In this document: in pieces, positions 1 through 6,586 of the stretch
Numbering within the stretch: the stretch's first letter is position 1
Layout: each line of letters starts with the position of its first letter
Assembly (NCBI GenBank): GCA_029219125.1
Contig: JAQXSU010000247.1
Coordinates: forward strand, 1-8,406
Length of the DNA: 8,406 nt
Reading direction: 5' to 3'
Source: Bacillota bacterium
GTDB taxonomy: Bacteria; Bacillota; Clostridia; Peptostreptococcales; Anaerovoracaceae
Position numbers and translations under genes: made by a program
The notes under the pieces: model-generated
What the model was told of the DNA's origin: nothing
Databases searched by the model: none
The model's input: the letters and a program-made list of their open reading frames with translations, nothing else

Positions 1-24
1 CGTGCAATGCTGCAGGAGGTATGA
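1..24 (+). CDS. 3' end of an upstream gene, probable antitoxin (partial)
   Basis: The first reading frame is open from the window edge and encodes RAMLQEV before a TGA at 22-24. That TGA overlaps the ATG of the following ParE-like toxin gene in an ATGA arrangement, which is the usual layout of an antitoxin-toxin pair with translational coupling. Only seven residues are visible, so the antitoxin class (RelB, Phd, ParD or another) cannot be told. The identification rests on position, not on homology. Confidence 0.45.
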   Translation, partial: RAMLQEV

Positions 25-344
25 TTTTGACATACAGAATTGCTCGTACTGACACTGCAGATGCAGGCATCAGAAAGATTATCTTATATGTGGCACAAAA
101 CTTCGGTAATGCTGCAGTAATGGAAAAACTTGATGAAATCGAGTCCGGCATAATGAATCTGAGTGAGAATCCAAAACTGGGAACGGAACCAAGATATCCT
201 GTGCTACGTAGACAGGGGTACAAGGTGCTTGTTCTGAAAAAGGATCTGGTATTTTACAAAATCGATGAGGTGAATAAAGAGATCATGATTTATGCCGTTG
301 TGGATCAGCGGCAGGATTATCTGAACATTATCCGCGGGCTGTAA
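21..344 (+). CDS. Type II toxin, RelE/ParE superfamily
   Basis: This 107-residue protein has the size and pattern of ParE-type toxins. An N-terminal strand (TYRIARTD) leads into a helical hairpin (about residues 12-50, with ILYVAQNFG and IESGIMNLSENP). A C-terminal sheet follows, with the typical G-Y-K-V-L-V-L-K-K-D-L-V-F-Y-K-I-D run and an ending VVDQRQDYLNII. Family members poison DNA gyrase (ParE) or cut mRNA at the ribosome (RelE) and are held inactive by a partner antitoxin. The AGGAGG at 14-19 lies only 1 nt before the ATG at 21 but 7 nt before an in-frame TTG at 27-29, so translation may actually begin at TTG (MTYRIARTD...). The ATG is kept because it forms an ATGA overlap with the upstream frame. 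ParE versus RelE activity cannot be decided from sequence alone. Confidence 0.85.
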   Translation: MILTYRIARTDTADAGIRKIILYVAQNFGNAAVMEKLDEIESGIMNLSENPKLGTEPRYPVLRRQGYKVLVLKKDLVFYKIDEVNKEIMIYAVVDQRQDYLNIIRGL

Positions 345-413
345 ATTCAGTATGTCATCATTATGAAATTGTGTCTGTGTGAGAGGATGCAGTGAAATAG
401 AAGGAGAATCGTT

Positions 414-1451
414 GTGGAAAATATAATGGATAATTTATCGGTAGCGATGCCGTTTTTCTTGATTTCATGGGTCGTGTTTATCGGAAGTACATTGTGGAAA
501 CCGCAAAAGTTCAGAAACAGCATATTTCTTATGAATGCATTGTTTTTTACCGTGTTTTTCGTCGCAGCACTGGCGGGAGAGCACATGGGAACCGTGTTGC
601 TGGCTGCGTTTCTGCTTGCATTTCTGGCACTTCTTCTGGTACCGGGTATGTTAATCATAAATGGCATTGTGATGACAAAGAAAGAAGCAAAGTCATTGGG
701 AAATCTTTTGTCGCTGCTTTTAGGTCTGGTGATTGGTGTCGGTGAGATAGCATATTTCGTAGGATTCGAATTGGAAATCCATTCTGTCAATCCGGAGTAT
801 ACGGTCGCGAAGCTGATTGCAATATTTATTGGATCGTCCGTTCTGTATATCAGCTTTTGGATTCTTGCGTTTGTGTTGTATATGATTTTCATACAGTTTA
901 TGCCGCATATCAGAGAATTTGATTTTCTTATCATTCACGGTGCGGGACTGCTGAAAGGAGATAAGGTATCAAAGCTGCTGGCAAACCGGATCGATAAAGC
1001 AATCAAGGTATATAACAAGAGTAAACGCAAACCTGTCATAATCCCAAGCGGCGGACAGGGTGGAGATGAGACCATTTCAGAAGCGGAGGCGATGAAACAA
1101 TATCTCTTAGAGCATGGAATTCCGGAAGAACACATTATACCCGAAGATCAGTCAAAAAATACAATGGAGAATCTACAGAATTCGAGAGATATCATTTTTT
1201 CGAAAGAAGGAAAACATCGAGTCGCCCTTGTTACAAGCAATTATCATGTTTACAGATGCTTACTCTATGCGAAGTCATTGAAAATGAAATGTACAGGTAT
1301 TGGAGCGCCTGTTGCCTGGTATTACTGGCCCAGTGCGGTGATTCGTGAATTTGTTGCGGTATTTACGACAAAAAAGTTTTTGATTTGCACGATCATTGGC
1401 TATTTTTTCGTTGTGCTTCTTCCGGCATTTGGGTATGCGAAGATGATTTAG
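414..1451 (+). CDS. YdcF/DUF218 family membrane protein
   Basis: The protein has 345 residues. The N-terminal half is hydrophobic with about five membrane segments (roughly residues 10-28, 37-55, 57-83, 98-118 and 130-162). A cytosolic or extracytosolic DUF218 domain follows (about 169-315), and one more hydrophobic segment lies near the end (about 322-342). The DUF218 hallmarks are present: LIIHGAGL at the start of the domain, IPSGGQGGDE, then S-E-A-E-A-M-K-Q-Y-L with HGIPEEHIIPEDQSKNT-x-EN, and LVTSNYHVYR. Relatives include YdcF, SanA and ElyC, linked to cell-envelope functions and nucleotide binding, but no reaction is established for this subtype. The start is a GTG at 414 with AAGGAG at 401-406, 7 nt away. 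The in-frame ATG at 426 is 19 nt from that site and less likely. The gene sits 69 nt after the toxin gene and 39 nt before the VOC gene. Confidence 0.88.
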   Translation: MENIMDNLSVAMPFFLISWVVFIGSTLWKPQKFRNSIFLMNALFFTVFFVAALAGEHMGTVLLAAFLLAFLALLLVPGMLIINGIVMTKKEAKSLGNLLSLLLGLVIGVGEIAYFVGFELEIHSVNPEYTVAKLIAIFIGSSVLYISFWILAFVLYMIFIQFMPHIREFDFLIIHGAGLLKGDKVSKLLANRIDKAIKVYNKSKRKPVIIPSGGQGGDETISEAEAMKQYLLEHGIPEEHIIPEDQSKNTMENLQNSRDIIFSKEGKHRVALVTSNYHVYRCLLYAKSLKMKCTGIGAPVAWYYWPSAVIREFVAVFTTKKFLICTIIGYFFVVLLPAFGYAKMI

Positions 1452-1490
1452 AGCGGAGAATTAATGAAAATGAAAGAATGGAGGCTGTCG

Positions 1491-1853
1491 ATGAGACTGA
1501 AAAACATTTTGATTGTTGTAAATGATATCGAAAAATCGAGGAAATACTATCATGACCTGTTCGGGCTGGAAATGATCGTGGACAATGACGGGAATATGAT
1601 TCTGACGGAAGGTCTGGTTCTTCAAGAAGAGAAGTACTGGAAGGATTTTCTGGGAAAAGAAATCATCGGAAGGAACAATTCCTGCGAACTGTATTTTGAA
1701 GAAAACGATATAGAAGCCTTTGTGCATAAGCTGGAAACGCTGTATCCGGAGACAGAGTATGTGAACACGCTGATGACACACAGCTGGGGGCAGAGAGTAA
1801 TCCGGTTCTATGATCCGGACGGGAATCTGATTGAAGTGGGAACACCGGTATAG
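1491..1853 (+). CDS. VOC (glyoxalase/bleomycin resistance) family protein
   Basis: This is a 120-residue single-domain protein of the vicinal oxygen chelate fold. It shows the two beta-alpha-beta-beta-beta halves: KNILIVVNDIEKSRKYYHDLFG at the start of the first, and CELYFEENDIEAFVHKL followed by THSWGQRVIRFYDPDGNLIEVG in the second. Possible metal-site residues are E66, H97 and E115. The first strand lacks the histidine used by glyoxalase I, so that reaction should not be assumed. Members include glyoxalases, dioxygenases and drug-binding proteins, and the substrate here is unknown. The start at 1491 is chosen because GGAGG at 1480-1484 is 6 nt upstream and the fold begins at once. An upstream in-frame ATG at 1464 with weaker GGAG at 1455-1458 would add nine residues. 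No terminator was found before the next promoter. Confidence 0.85.
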   Translation: MRLKNILIVVNDIEKSRKYYHDLFGLEMIVDNDGNMILTEGLVLQEEKYWKDFLGKEIIGRNNSCELYFEENDIEAFVHKLETLYPETEYVNTLMTHSWGQRVIRFYDPDGNLIEVGTPV

Positions 1854-1880
1854 GTGCAGCATGACGATAGTTGGTTTCTT

Positions 1881-1909
1881 TTGCACTTGCAGAGCTGATG
1901 TGGTATACT
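1881..1909 (+). promoter_or_regulatory. Promoter of the thrE-tetR unit
   Basis: TTGCAC at 1881-1886 and TATACT at 1904-1909 are separated by exactly 17 nt. A TG at 1901-1902, one base before the -10 box, makes it an extended -10 promoter. Transcription would start near 1915-1917, leaving a leader of about 58 nt before the exporter gene. This is a prediction from consensus only. Confidence 0.7.
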
Positions 1910-1973
1910 GCGTATATGGAGCTTATCAAACGCAAGATTTTTTTAGATATTATTAGAAAGTGAAGCGGATTCT

Positions 1974-3203
1974 ATGGAATTTATCAATCAGGCGAACAAC
2001 AGAGAACTGACAGAGCTGGTCTCCGCGGCCATGGATCTGGGCGAGCAGCTTCTGATCTGCGGTGGGGAGGTGTCCCGGGTGGAAGATACCATCCGGCGTC
2101 TGTGCATCGCATATGGAGCGGAGAATGTGGATGTGTTTACGATTACATCCTGCGTCATTGTGACTGCAGATTTCGGCGAGAAAGGATCCATATCCCAAAC
2201 CCGGCGTGTTTCCGGAACGAAATTCAATCTCTCGGCGCTGGAGGCCTTGAATGACCTTTCGCGGCGTGCCTGCAGCAGCAGGATGTCGCCATCTGCTTTG
2301 CGGAGGGAACTGAACCGGATTGCACAGCTCCCGAAATATACGTATGGACAGACCTGCGGAATCTGGGCATTGATCGCCTCCAGCTTTTCGCTGTTTTTCG
2401 GAGGAAACGGTTACGATGCAGTCTTCGCCGGAGTGATCGGCGCAATCCTGTTTATCGTGCAGAGTGTTTTCACCCGCATGGAAATCAACGGGTATCTGTC
2501 CACGGTGCTGTGCAGCCTTCTGGGCGGTTTTCTGTCTAACCTGGTGTTGGCTGCCTGCAATCTGCCGCTGAATCCTGCCATGATCAACATCGGCATCATT
2601 ATGCTGCTGATTCCGGGAATCGCCCTGACCAATGCCATTCGCGACGTGTTCAGCGGTGACACCATATCCGGACTGCTCCGCTTCAGTGAAGCACTGGTCC
2701 TCAGCGTGACCATTGCATGGGGCTTTGCAGCGCTGGCATCTCCCAATTCCCTGACTGCCGTCATCATCCCGTGGCTGCAGCTGGCGGCCGGGATTGTCGG
2801 ATCTCTGGGCTTCAGCCTGATGTTCAATGTGCGGGGACGAAGACTTTTCTGGTGTTCTCTGGGCGGCGGTGTGGCCTGGGGTGCGGTACTGCTGTGTGAA
2901 CTGGCAGGAGGAACAGAGCTGATGGGCTATTTTATCGCATCGATGCTTCTGACAGTGTATGCCGAGATTCTTGCCCGCAAAATCCACTGTCCGGTGACCG
3001 TTTTCGTGGCAACGGCTACGATTCCGCTGATTCCCGGCGGTTCGCTGTATAATACCATGCGATTTGCCATGGCGGAAGAATGGAGCAGCTTCGCCATGCA
3101 GGGGCTGCGTACCATGCTGTATGCCATCCTGATTTCTGCAGGGATTCTGATTGTGACAACTGCGGTCCATGCGTGGGATGTGATGCGGAGGGGCAAACAA
3201 TGA
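1974..3203 (+). CDS. Threonine/serine exporter family protein (fused ThrE type)
   Basis: The protein has 409 residues and belongs to the ThrE family, which exports threonine and serine in Corynebacterium. Both halves found as separate YjjP and YjjB proteins in enterobacteria are fused here. Residues 1 to about 125 form the soluble N-terminal region (DUF1212 type) with the signature GGEVSRVEDTIRRLCIAYG at about 30-48. About ten hydrophobic segments follow. The repeated membrane motif appears once per half: LIPGIALTNAIRDVFSGD at about 212-229 and IPLIPGGSLYNTM at about 350-362. The length matches full fused members, so the gene looks intact. The start at 1974 has only a weak purine-rich site (GAAGCGG region, 1962-1968). 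The stop overlaps the start of the tetR gene (ATGA at 3200-3203), so the two are translationally coupled. The true substrate in this organism is not shown; threonine or serine is the family inference. Confidence 0.9.
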   Translation: MEFINQANNRELTELVSAAMDLGEQLLICGGEVSRVEDTIRRLCIAYGAENVDVFTITSCVIVTADFGEKGSISQTRRVSGTKFNLSALEALNDLSRRACSSRMSPSALRRELNRIAQLPKYTYGQTCGIWALIASSFSLFFGGNGYDAVFAGVIGAILFIVQSVFTRMEINGYLSTVLCSLLGGFLSNLVLAACNLPLNPAMINIGIIMLLIPGIALTNAIRDVFSGDTISGLLRFSEALVLSVTIAWGFAALASPNSLTAVIIPWLQLAAGIVGSLGFSLMFNVRGRRLFWCSLGGGVAWGAVLLCELAGGTELMGYFIASMLLTVYAEILARKIHCPVTVFVATATIPLIPGGSLYNTMRFAMAEEWSSFAMQGLRTMLYAILISAGILIVTTAVHAWDVMRRGKQ

Positions 3204-3796
3204 AAAAGTCAAAAAATGATGTGGAAAAACTGAAGCTGGATATTCTGGACACGGCAGAAGCAATTTTCCTGAAAAAGAACTACTCGGAAGTAAGTGTCCG
3301 GGAAATCACGGAGCAGCTGGGCATCACCAGAACGCCGCTGTACTATCATTTCAGCAGCAAACTGGAGATCTATACGCAGGTGGTGGAACGGTACCTGGAA
3401 AGAAAGGTGGAACTGTTCCGCAGGATTCATCATGCGGAAGATACGTTTTTCATAAAGGTAAAAAAAGATCTGGCCCTCTGCAGCAGCCAGAACATTCAGG
3501 AAACCACACTGTTCAGTGAGATTGTCACCAATCCGGAGCTTGCCGATATCCTGCAGAAACGGCGGGAAACCTTTGATCAGATTTACGATCTGAAACGGTT
3601 TTCTGTACAGGAAGCGGTGAAGCAGGGGGAACTGCGGGAAGATGTGGATCCGGAGGAAGTGGTGGATTATCTCTATCTGATTCATTTCGGACTGACGGAA
3701 ATGTGCCACTGCAATTACCATACCTTCAGCCAGGAAGCGGTGGATCGTCTGATTTGTCAGCAGATTGAGGGTATGCAGAATCAATTCGGGGCATAA
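3200..3796 (+). CDS. TetR/AcrR family transcriptional regulator
   Basis: This 198-residue protein has a TetR N-terminal DNA-binding domain. A helix LDILDTAEAIFLKKNYSEV precedes the helix-turn-helix at about residues 31-52 (SVREITEQLGITRTPLYYHF, then SSK). The helical C-terminal ligand and dimer domain ends near residue 195 and resembles no subfamily I can name. The start is the ATG at 3200, preceded by GGAGGGG at 3187-3193, 6 nt away, and overlapping the exporter stop by 4 nt. A longer in-frame opening from 3080 lies inside the exporter gene and is rejected. The TAA stop is the first three bases of a palindrome that occurs twice around the next promoter. The simplest inference is that this protein represses that promoter. 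Its ligand is unknown. Confidence 0.92.
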   Translation: MKKSKNDVEKLKLDILDTAEAIFLKKNYSEVSVREITEQLGITRTPLYYHFSSKLEIYTQVVERYLERKVELFRRIHHAEDTFFIKVKKDLALCSSQNIQETTLFSEIVTNPELADILQKRRETFDQIYDLKRFSVQEAVKQGELREDVDPEEVVDYLYLIHFGLTEMCHCNYHTFSQEAVDRLICQQIEGMQNQFGA

Positions 3797-3817
3797 TTAA
3801 ACTCCGATGTTTGATTA
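3794..3817. promoter_or_regulatory. Palindromic operator 1, probable TetR site
   Basis: TAATTAAAC (3794-3802), six bases TCCGAT, then GTTTGATTA (3809-3817) form an inverted repeat matching at 8 of 9 positions. It includes the tetR stop codon and ends 2 nt before the -35 box of the next promoter. The same half-sites with the same 6-nt spacing recur at 3850-3873. Binding by the adjacent TetR protein is inferred from position and symmetry. Confidence 0.7.
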
Positions 3818-3819
3818 GC

Positions 3820-3848
3820 TTGACAACAAGAATGAAAAGTGATACAGT
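3820..3848 (+). promoter_or_regulatory. Promoter of the flavoenzyme remnant and AEC permease
   Basis: A perfect -35 box TTGACA (3820-3825) is followed after 17 nt by TACAGT (3843-3848). A TG at 3840-3841 gives an extended -10 element. Predicted transcription start is about 3854-3856, inside the second palindrome. It has the features of a strong promoter that needs repression, and its sequence appears undamaged although the first gene behind it is broken. Confidence 0.75.
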
Positions 3849-3876
3849 GTAATTAAACATTAAAGTTTGATTACAC
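3847..3876. promoter_or_regulatory. Palindromic operator 2, probable TetR site
   Basis: GTGTAATTAAAC (3847-3858), six bases ATTAAA, then GTTTGATTACAC (3865-3876) form a 12-nt inverted repeat matching at 11 of 12 positions. The inner 9-nt half-sites are identical to those of operator 1. It overlaps the end of the -10 box and the predicted transcription start, the classic position for blocking RNA polymerase. The centres of the two palindromes are 56 bp apart. Confidence 0.75.
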
Positions 3877-3908
3877 TTTTATATTTCCAGAAAGGCGGCG
3901 CAGCAAAC

Positions 3909-5002
3909 ATGTGAGAGAAAAAAGACTACGCATTTCTTCAGCCGGTACAGATCGGGAACCGTACGTTCAAAAACCGGATCATCTATCCGGCCATGGGAAA
4001 GCATCTGGCGACGAAGGACGGATTTGCCACGGAAGAATATATCGAGTATTTCCGCAGTGTGGCCCGTGGCGGCGTGGCAGCACTGGTAACCGGCATTCAA
4101 GTCATCGATCCCACCTGGCATTACATTTCCGACCGGCAGACCTGGCTCTGTGACGATAAATATATCCCCGGTCTGAAAAAGCTGACGGAAGCCATCCATG
4201 GGGAAGACTGCCTGATTTTTTTCCAGCCGTGGCACTCCGGGCAGGCGGGCCAGCCCACCGGCGTCGGTGCAGCCAGACCGAAGACCTGCAATGACTTTTC
4301 CATCGAGGAGATCCATCAGATTCAGGACATGTGGTTTCAGGCAAGCCGCAGGGCGAAGGAAGCCGGTGCGGACGGCATCGAATTCCACTGTGCCCACACG
4401 TATCTGCCTTCCCAGTTCCTGAGCCCGCTGTTCAATCACAGAACCGATGCATACGGCAGCAATAACGTAGAGAATTCCATGCGCTTTACCATTGAAATCA
4501 TCCAGCGGATTCAGAAAGAGCTGGCAGACGACTCCTTCATGGTCATCGCCAAAATCAACGGAGATGATTTTGCGGAGGGAGGAACGGATCTGGAGCGGGC
4601 CAGGCAGGCGTGCATTCTGCTGGAGCGGGAAGGTGTGAAAATGATCACCGTCAACGGCGGCGGTGCCATTACCCGGGTGGAATGCATGAGTGATAACGGT
4701 GTTCAGCCGGAAGGATGGAAGGTTCCGCTGGCAGAAGGCGTAAAATCAGTGGCATGGTGCGGTATGCCATGATGCCGCCGGATAAGACTAAGCTGGGCTG
4801 GATGCTGGAGTATTATGAAAAGCAGATTCGCCGGCTGGGAATCTATCTGCAGACGGAATTTCGGGCAGATGAAACCTGGATCGATCGTCAGAATCCGGAT
4901 GTGGTGGTCCTTGCGGAAGGATCCCGGGAATTTGTGCCTAATCTACCCGGCATTTCAGATCCTGCAGTCCGCAGTGTGCGGCAGGCTTTCGCTGTGAAGT
5001 AA
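3909..5002 (+). pseudogene. Old yellow enzyme / 2,4-dienoyl-CoA reductase-like gene, decayed
   Basis: This is the remnant of a two-domain FMN/4Fe-4S/FAD oxidoreductase of the NADH:flavin oxidoreductase family (BaiCD/FldZ-like), whose intact members have roughly 640-680 residues and reduce activated C=C bonds. ATG at 3909 is followed at once by TGA (3912-3914). The same frame then reads on from 3915 through the typical N-terminus (YAFLQPVQIGNRTFKNRI, then PAMGKHL) to a stop at 4770-4772. That segment keeps the barrel motifs QPWHSGQAGQP and EFHCAHTYLPSQFLSP with NHRTDAYG. The text jumps near 4745-4756 into another frame, which reads GMVRYAMMPPDKTKLGWM, then NPDVVVLAEGS and PNLPGI of the FAD/NAD domain, ending at 5002. 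Missing are the end of the barrel, the iron-sulfur cysteines, the GxGxxG FAD motif and the C-terminal part of the second domain. The first in-frame ATG inside the barrel fragment is at 3993. An active enzyme is not expected. Confidence 0.85.
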
Positions 5003-5045
5003 CTGTGACATATATGACATAAGGACAGAATCAGAGAGAAGAAAT

Positions 5046-5996
5046 ATGGGACTGATATTATCGAAGATTGCTGTGGTTTTTTCCATGGCAGGAATCGGAC
5101 TGGGCGCCAATAAACTGGGCGTTCTTCCGACAGAGTCAAATAAATATCTGATTTCACTGCTGTTGAACATTGCAACGCCGTGTCTTCTGATTACCTCCAT
5201 CGCCGGAAAAGAACTGACGGGGGATACGGTCCGGGTGACGGTGGTTACCATGACAGGGGCGGTACTGTTTTTTCTGCTGGCCATGATCGCGGGCTATGGT
5301 GCGGCAGTGGTGCTGAAGGTGCCGAAAGAGGATCGAGGTGTGTATATCAGCATTATCAATATGGTGAACAACGGGTTTATGGGCTTCCCCATTACCCAGG
5401 CGTCTTTCGGAGATGATGCGCTGTATCTGATGGTACTGTGCAATATTATCCTCTGCATCTGGACCTATACGGCAGGTTTTTTCCAGATCAACATCGGAAC
5501 CGGCGGCTTTGACCGCCACACGCTGCGCAGAAACCTGAAATCCATGGTGAATCCATGTGCAGTGGCTTCTTTCCTCGGAATCTTCCTGCTGTTTACGCAA
5601 ATCAGGCTGCCGTCGTTCCTGTTTTCACTGCTGGAATCGGTAGGGCAGATATCCATACCGCTGTCCATGATCGTGGTCGGCGTACAGCTGGGACAGAGCA
5701 ATATGCGGAAAGTCGTGGTAAACCGAAAGCTACTGGCGGCGTCCCTGTTTAAACTGATTGCTGTGCCGGCCATGACCCTGCTGGTGGTTTACTGGCTGCC
5801 GATCCCTTCCATGTGCAAGCTTGTGCTGACATTCAGTGCATGCTTCCCGTCTGCGGTGAACATGGTGGCTGTTGCGTCCCTGGAAAACAGGAATGCCACG
5901 CTGGCATCGGAAGGTGTAGCGCTGACAACGATTCTTTCCATAGTGAGCCTGCCCGCATGGATCATACTGTTGAGCACACTGTTCAGTATGCAGTGA
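5046..5996 (+). CDS. AEC (auxin efflux carrier) family permease
   Basis: This 316-residue hydrophobic protein has about ten membrane segments and the layout of the auxin efflux carrier/BART family. Bacterial members move malate, malonate and other organic acids. Family features include the early N-terminal helix followed by LGVLP, the segment LLLNIATPCLLITSI (about 38-52), the conserved NNGFMGFPI region with a kinked helix (about 107-115), and a second-half repeat with ISIPLSMIVVGVQLG (about 211-225) and SACFPSAVNMVAVA (about 273-286). Length is normal and no lesion is visible. The start at 5046 has only a weak AGAGAGAAG stretch upstream. It lies 43 nt after the flavoenzyme remnant with no terminator or strong promoter between, so it is probably transcribed from the TetR-flanked promoter at 3820. 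The substrate is unknown; an organic acid linked to the lost flavoenzyme is an inference. Confidence 0.9.
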   Translation: MGLILSKIAVVFSMAGIGLGANKLGVLPTESNKYLISLLLNIATPCLLITSIAGKELTGDTVRVTVVTMTGAVLFFLLAMIAGYGAAVVLKVPKEDRGVYISIINMVNNGFMGFPITQASFGDDALYLMVLCNIILCIWTYTAGFFQINIGTGGFDRHTLRRNLKSMVNPCAVASFLGIFLLFTQIRLPSFLFSLLESVGQISIPLSMIVVGVQLGQSNMRKVVVNRKLLAASLFKLIAVPAMTLLVVYWLPIPSMCKLVLTFSACFPSAVNMVAVASLENRNATLASEGVALTTILSIVSLPAWIILLSTLFSMQ

Positions 5997-6049
5997 TATA
6001 AGGTTCGCAGAAACAGATCTGAAAAACATTCAAACAAGGAAAACAGGAA

Positions 6050-6078
6050 TTGAATTTTTATTCATGATTTGTTAGAAT
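6050..6078 (+). promoter_or_regulatory. Promoter of the marR-racemase unit
   Basis: TTGAAT (6050-6055) and TAGAAT (6073-6078) are 17 nt apart, with an extended TG at 6070-6071. The spacer region carries the small palindrome TGAAT-TTTT-ATTCA (6051-6064), a possible site for the MarR protein encoded just downstream. Predicted start of transcription is about 6085. Confidence 0.65.
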
Positions 6079-6103
6079 AGTACCAGATTCCAAGAGAGGA
6101 AAT

Positions 6104-6577
6104 GTGAAAATAATGCTGGAAAAAAGTTTTTCGGATATCTACACCAAGTTTAAGCTGAGCCTGTATTCCAAAGTCTTTAACCAGGATATCGATGTGGAAG
6201 ATGCGCTGTCGGCTACGGAGGTTCTCTGTGTGGAACTGATCTATGCCATGGGGCGTCCGACCATCAACGAATTTTCGTCTTTTGCACAGCTTTCCGCACC
6301 CAATGCGGCATATAAAGTTGGAAATCTGGTGAAAAAAGGCTATATCCGGAAGGTGCAGAGTGAGGAAGATAAGCGGGAATATCATCTGGAAGTGACGGAA
6401 AAGTACATGACCACCTATGGTGTTACCTACGACTATATCGGCAAGGTTATGAAGCGGATCCGCGAGAGATTTTCACCGGAACAGGTGGAAGAACTGGAGG
6501 AGATTCTGGGCGTGATCGATGATGAGCTGATGCCGGAAGTGCAGATCGAGGAAGAACCGAAGGTAAACATTCCATAG
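6104..6577 (+). CDS. MarR-type winged-helix transcriptional regulator
   Basis: The protein has up to 157 residues with a MarR-like layout. An N-terminal dimerisation helix (LEKSFSDIYTKFKLSLY) is followed by a winged helix-turn-helix, with TINEFSSFAQLSAPNAAYKVGNLVKKGYI at about residues 53-81 (helix and recognition helix) and the wing SEEDKREYHLEVTEK at 86-100. C-terminal helices (about 104-142) and a short acidic tail complete it. Such proteins usually repress their own operon and release DNA on binding a small aromatic or acidic ligand. Two starts are possible: GTG at 6104, only 3 nt after the AGAGAGGA at 6093-6100, or ATG at 6113 (MLEKSFSD...), 12 nt after it. The latter is at least as likely. 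The stop codon overlaps the ribosome site of the next gene, so the two are one transcription unit. Confidence 0.87.
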   Translation: MKIMLEKSFSDIYTKFKLSLYSKVFNQDIDVEDALSATEVLCVELIYAMGRPTINEFSSFAQLSAPNAAYKVGNLVKKGYIRKVQSEEDKREYHLEVTEKYMTTYGVTYDYIGKVMKRIRERFSPEQVEELEEILGVIDDELMPEVQIEEEPKVNIP

Positions 6578-6586
6578 GAGGAAACA

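Noticed and set aside
347..934. 195-codon minus-strand frame opposite the YdcF-like gene
   Set aside because: It is a shadow of a hydrophobic gene, with no domain and no ribosome site. The + strand gene has a clear DUF218 signature.
1953..3263. Open frame of 436 codons on the minus strand opposite the exporter gene
   Set aside because: Its product is rich in His, Gln, Arg and Cys without any family pattern. It is the antisense shadow of a well-supported membrane protein gene with a promoter and conserved motifs on the + strand.
3912..3914. TGA at codon 2 read as selenocysteine
   Set aside because: There is no conserved selenocysteine at this position in the family, no convincing insertion-element hairpin follows, and the gene has other disabling lesions.
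3911..4153. 80-codon + strand frame starting with GTG inside the flavoenzyme remnant
   Set aside because: It is out of frame with the conserved flavoenzyme text, and its product is Arg/His/Ser-rich with no family features.
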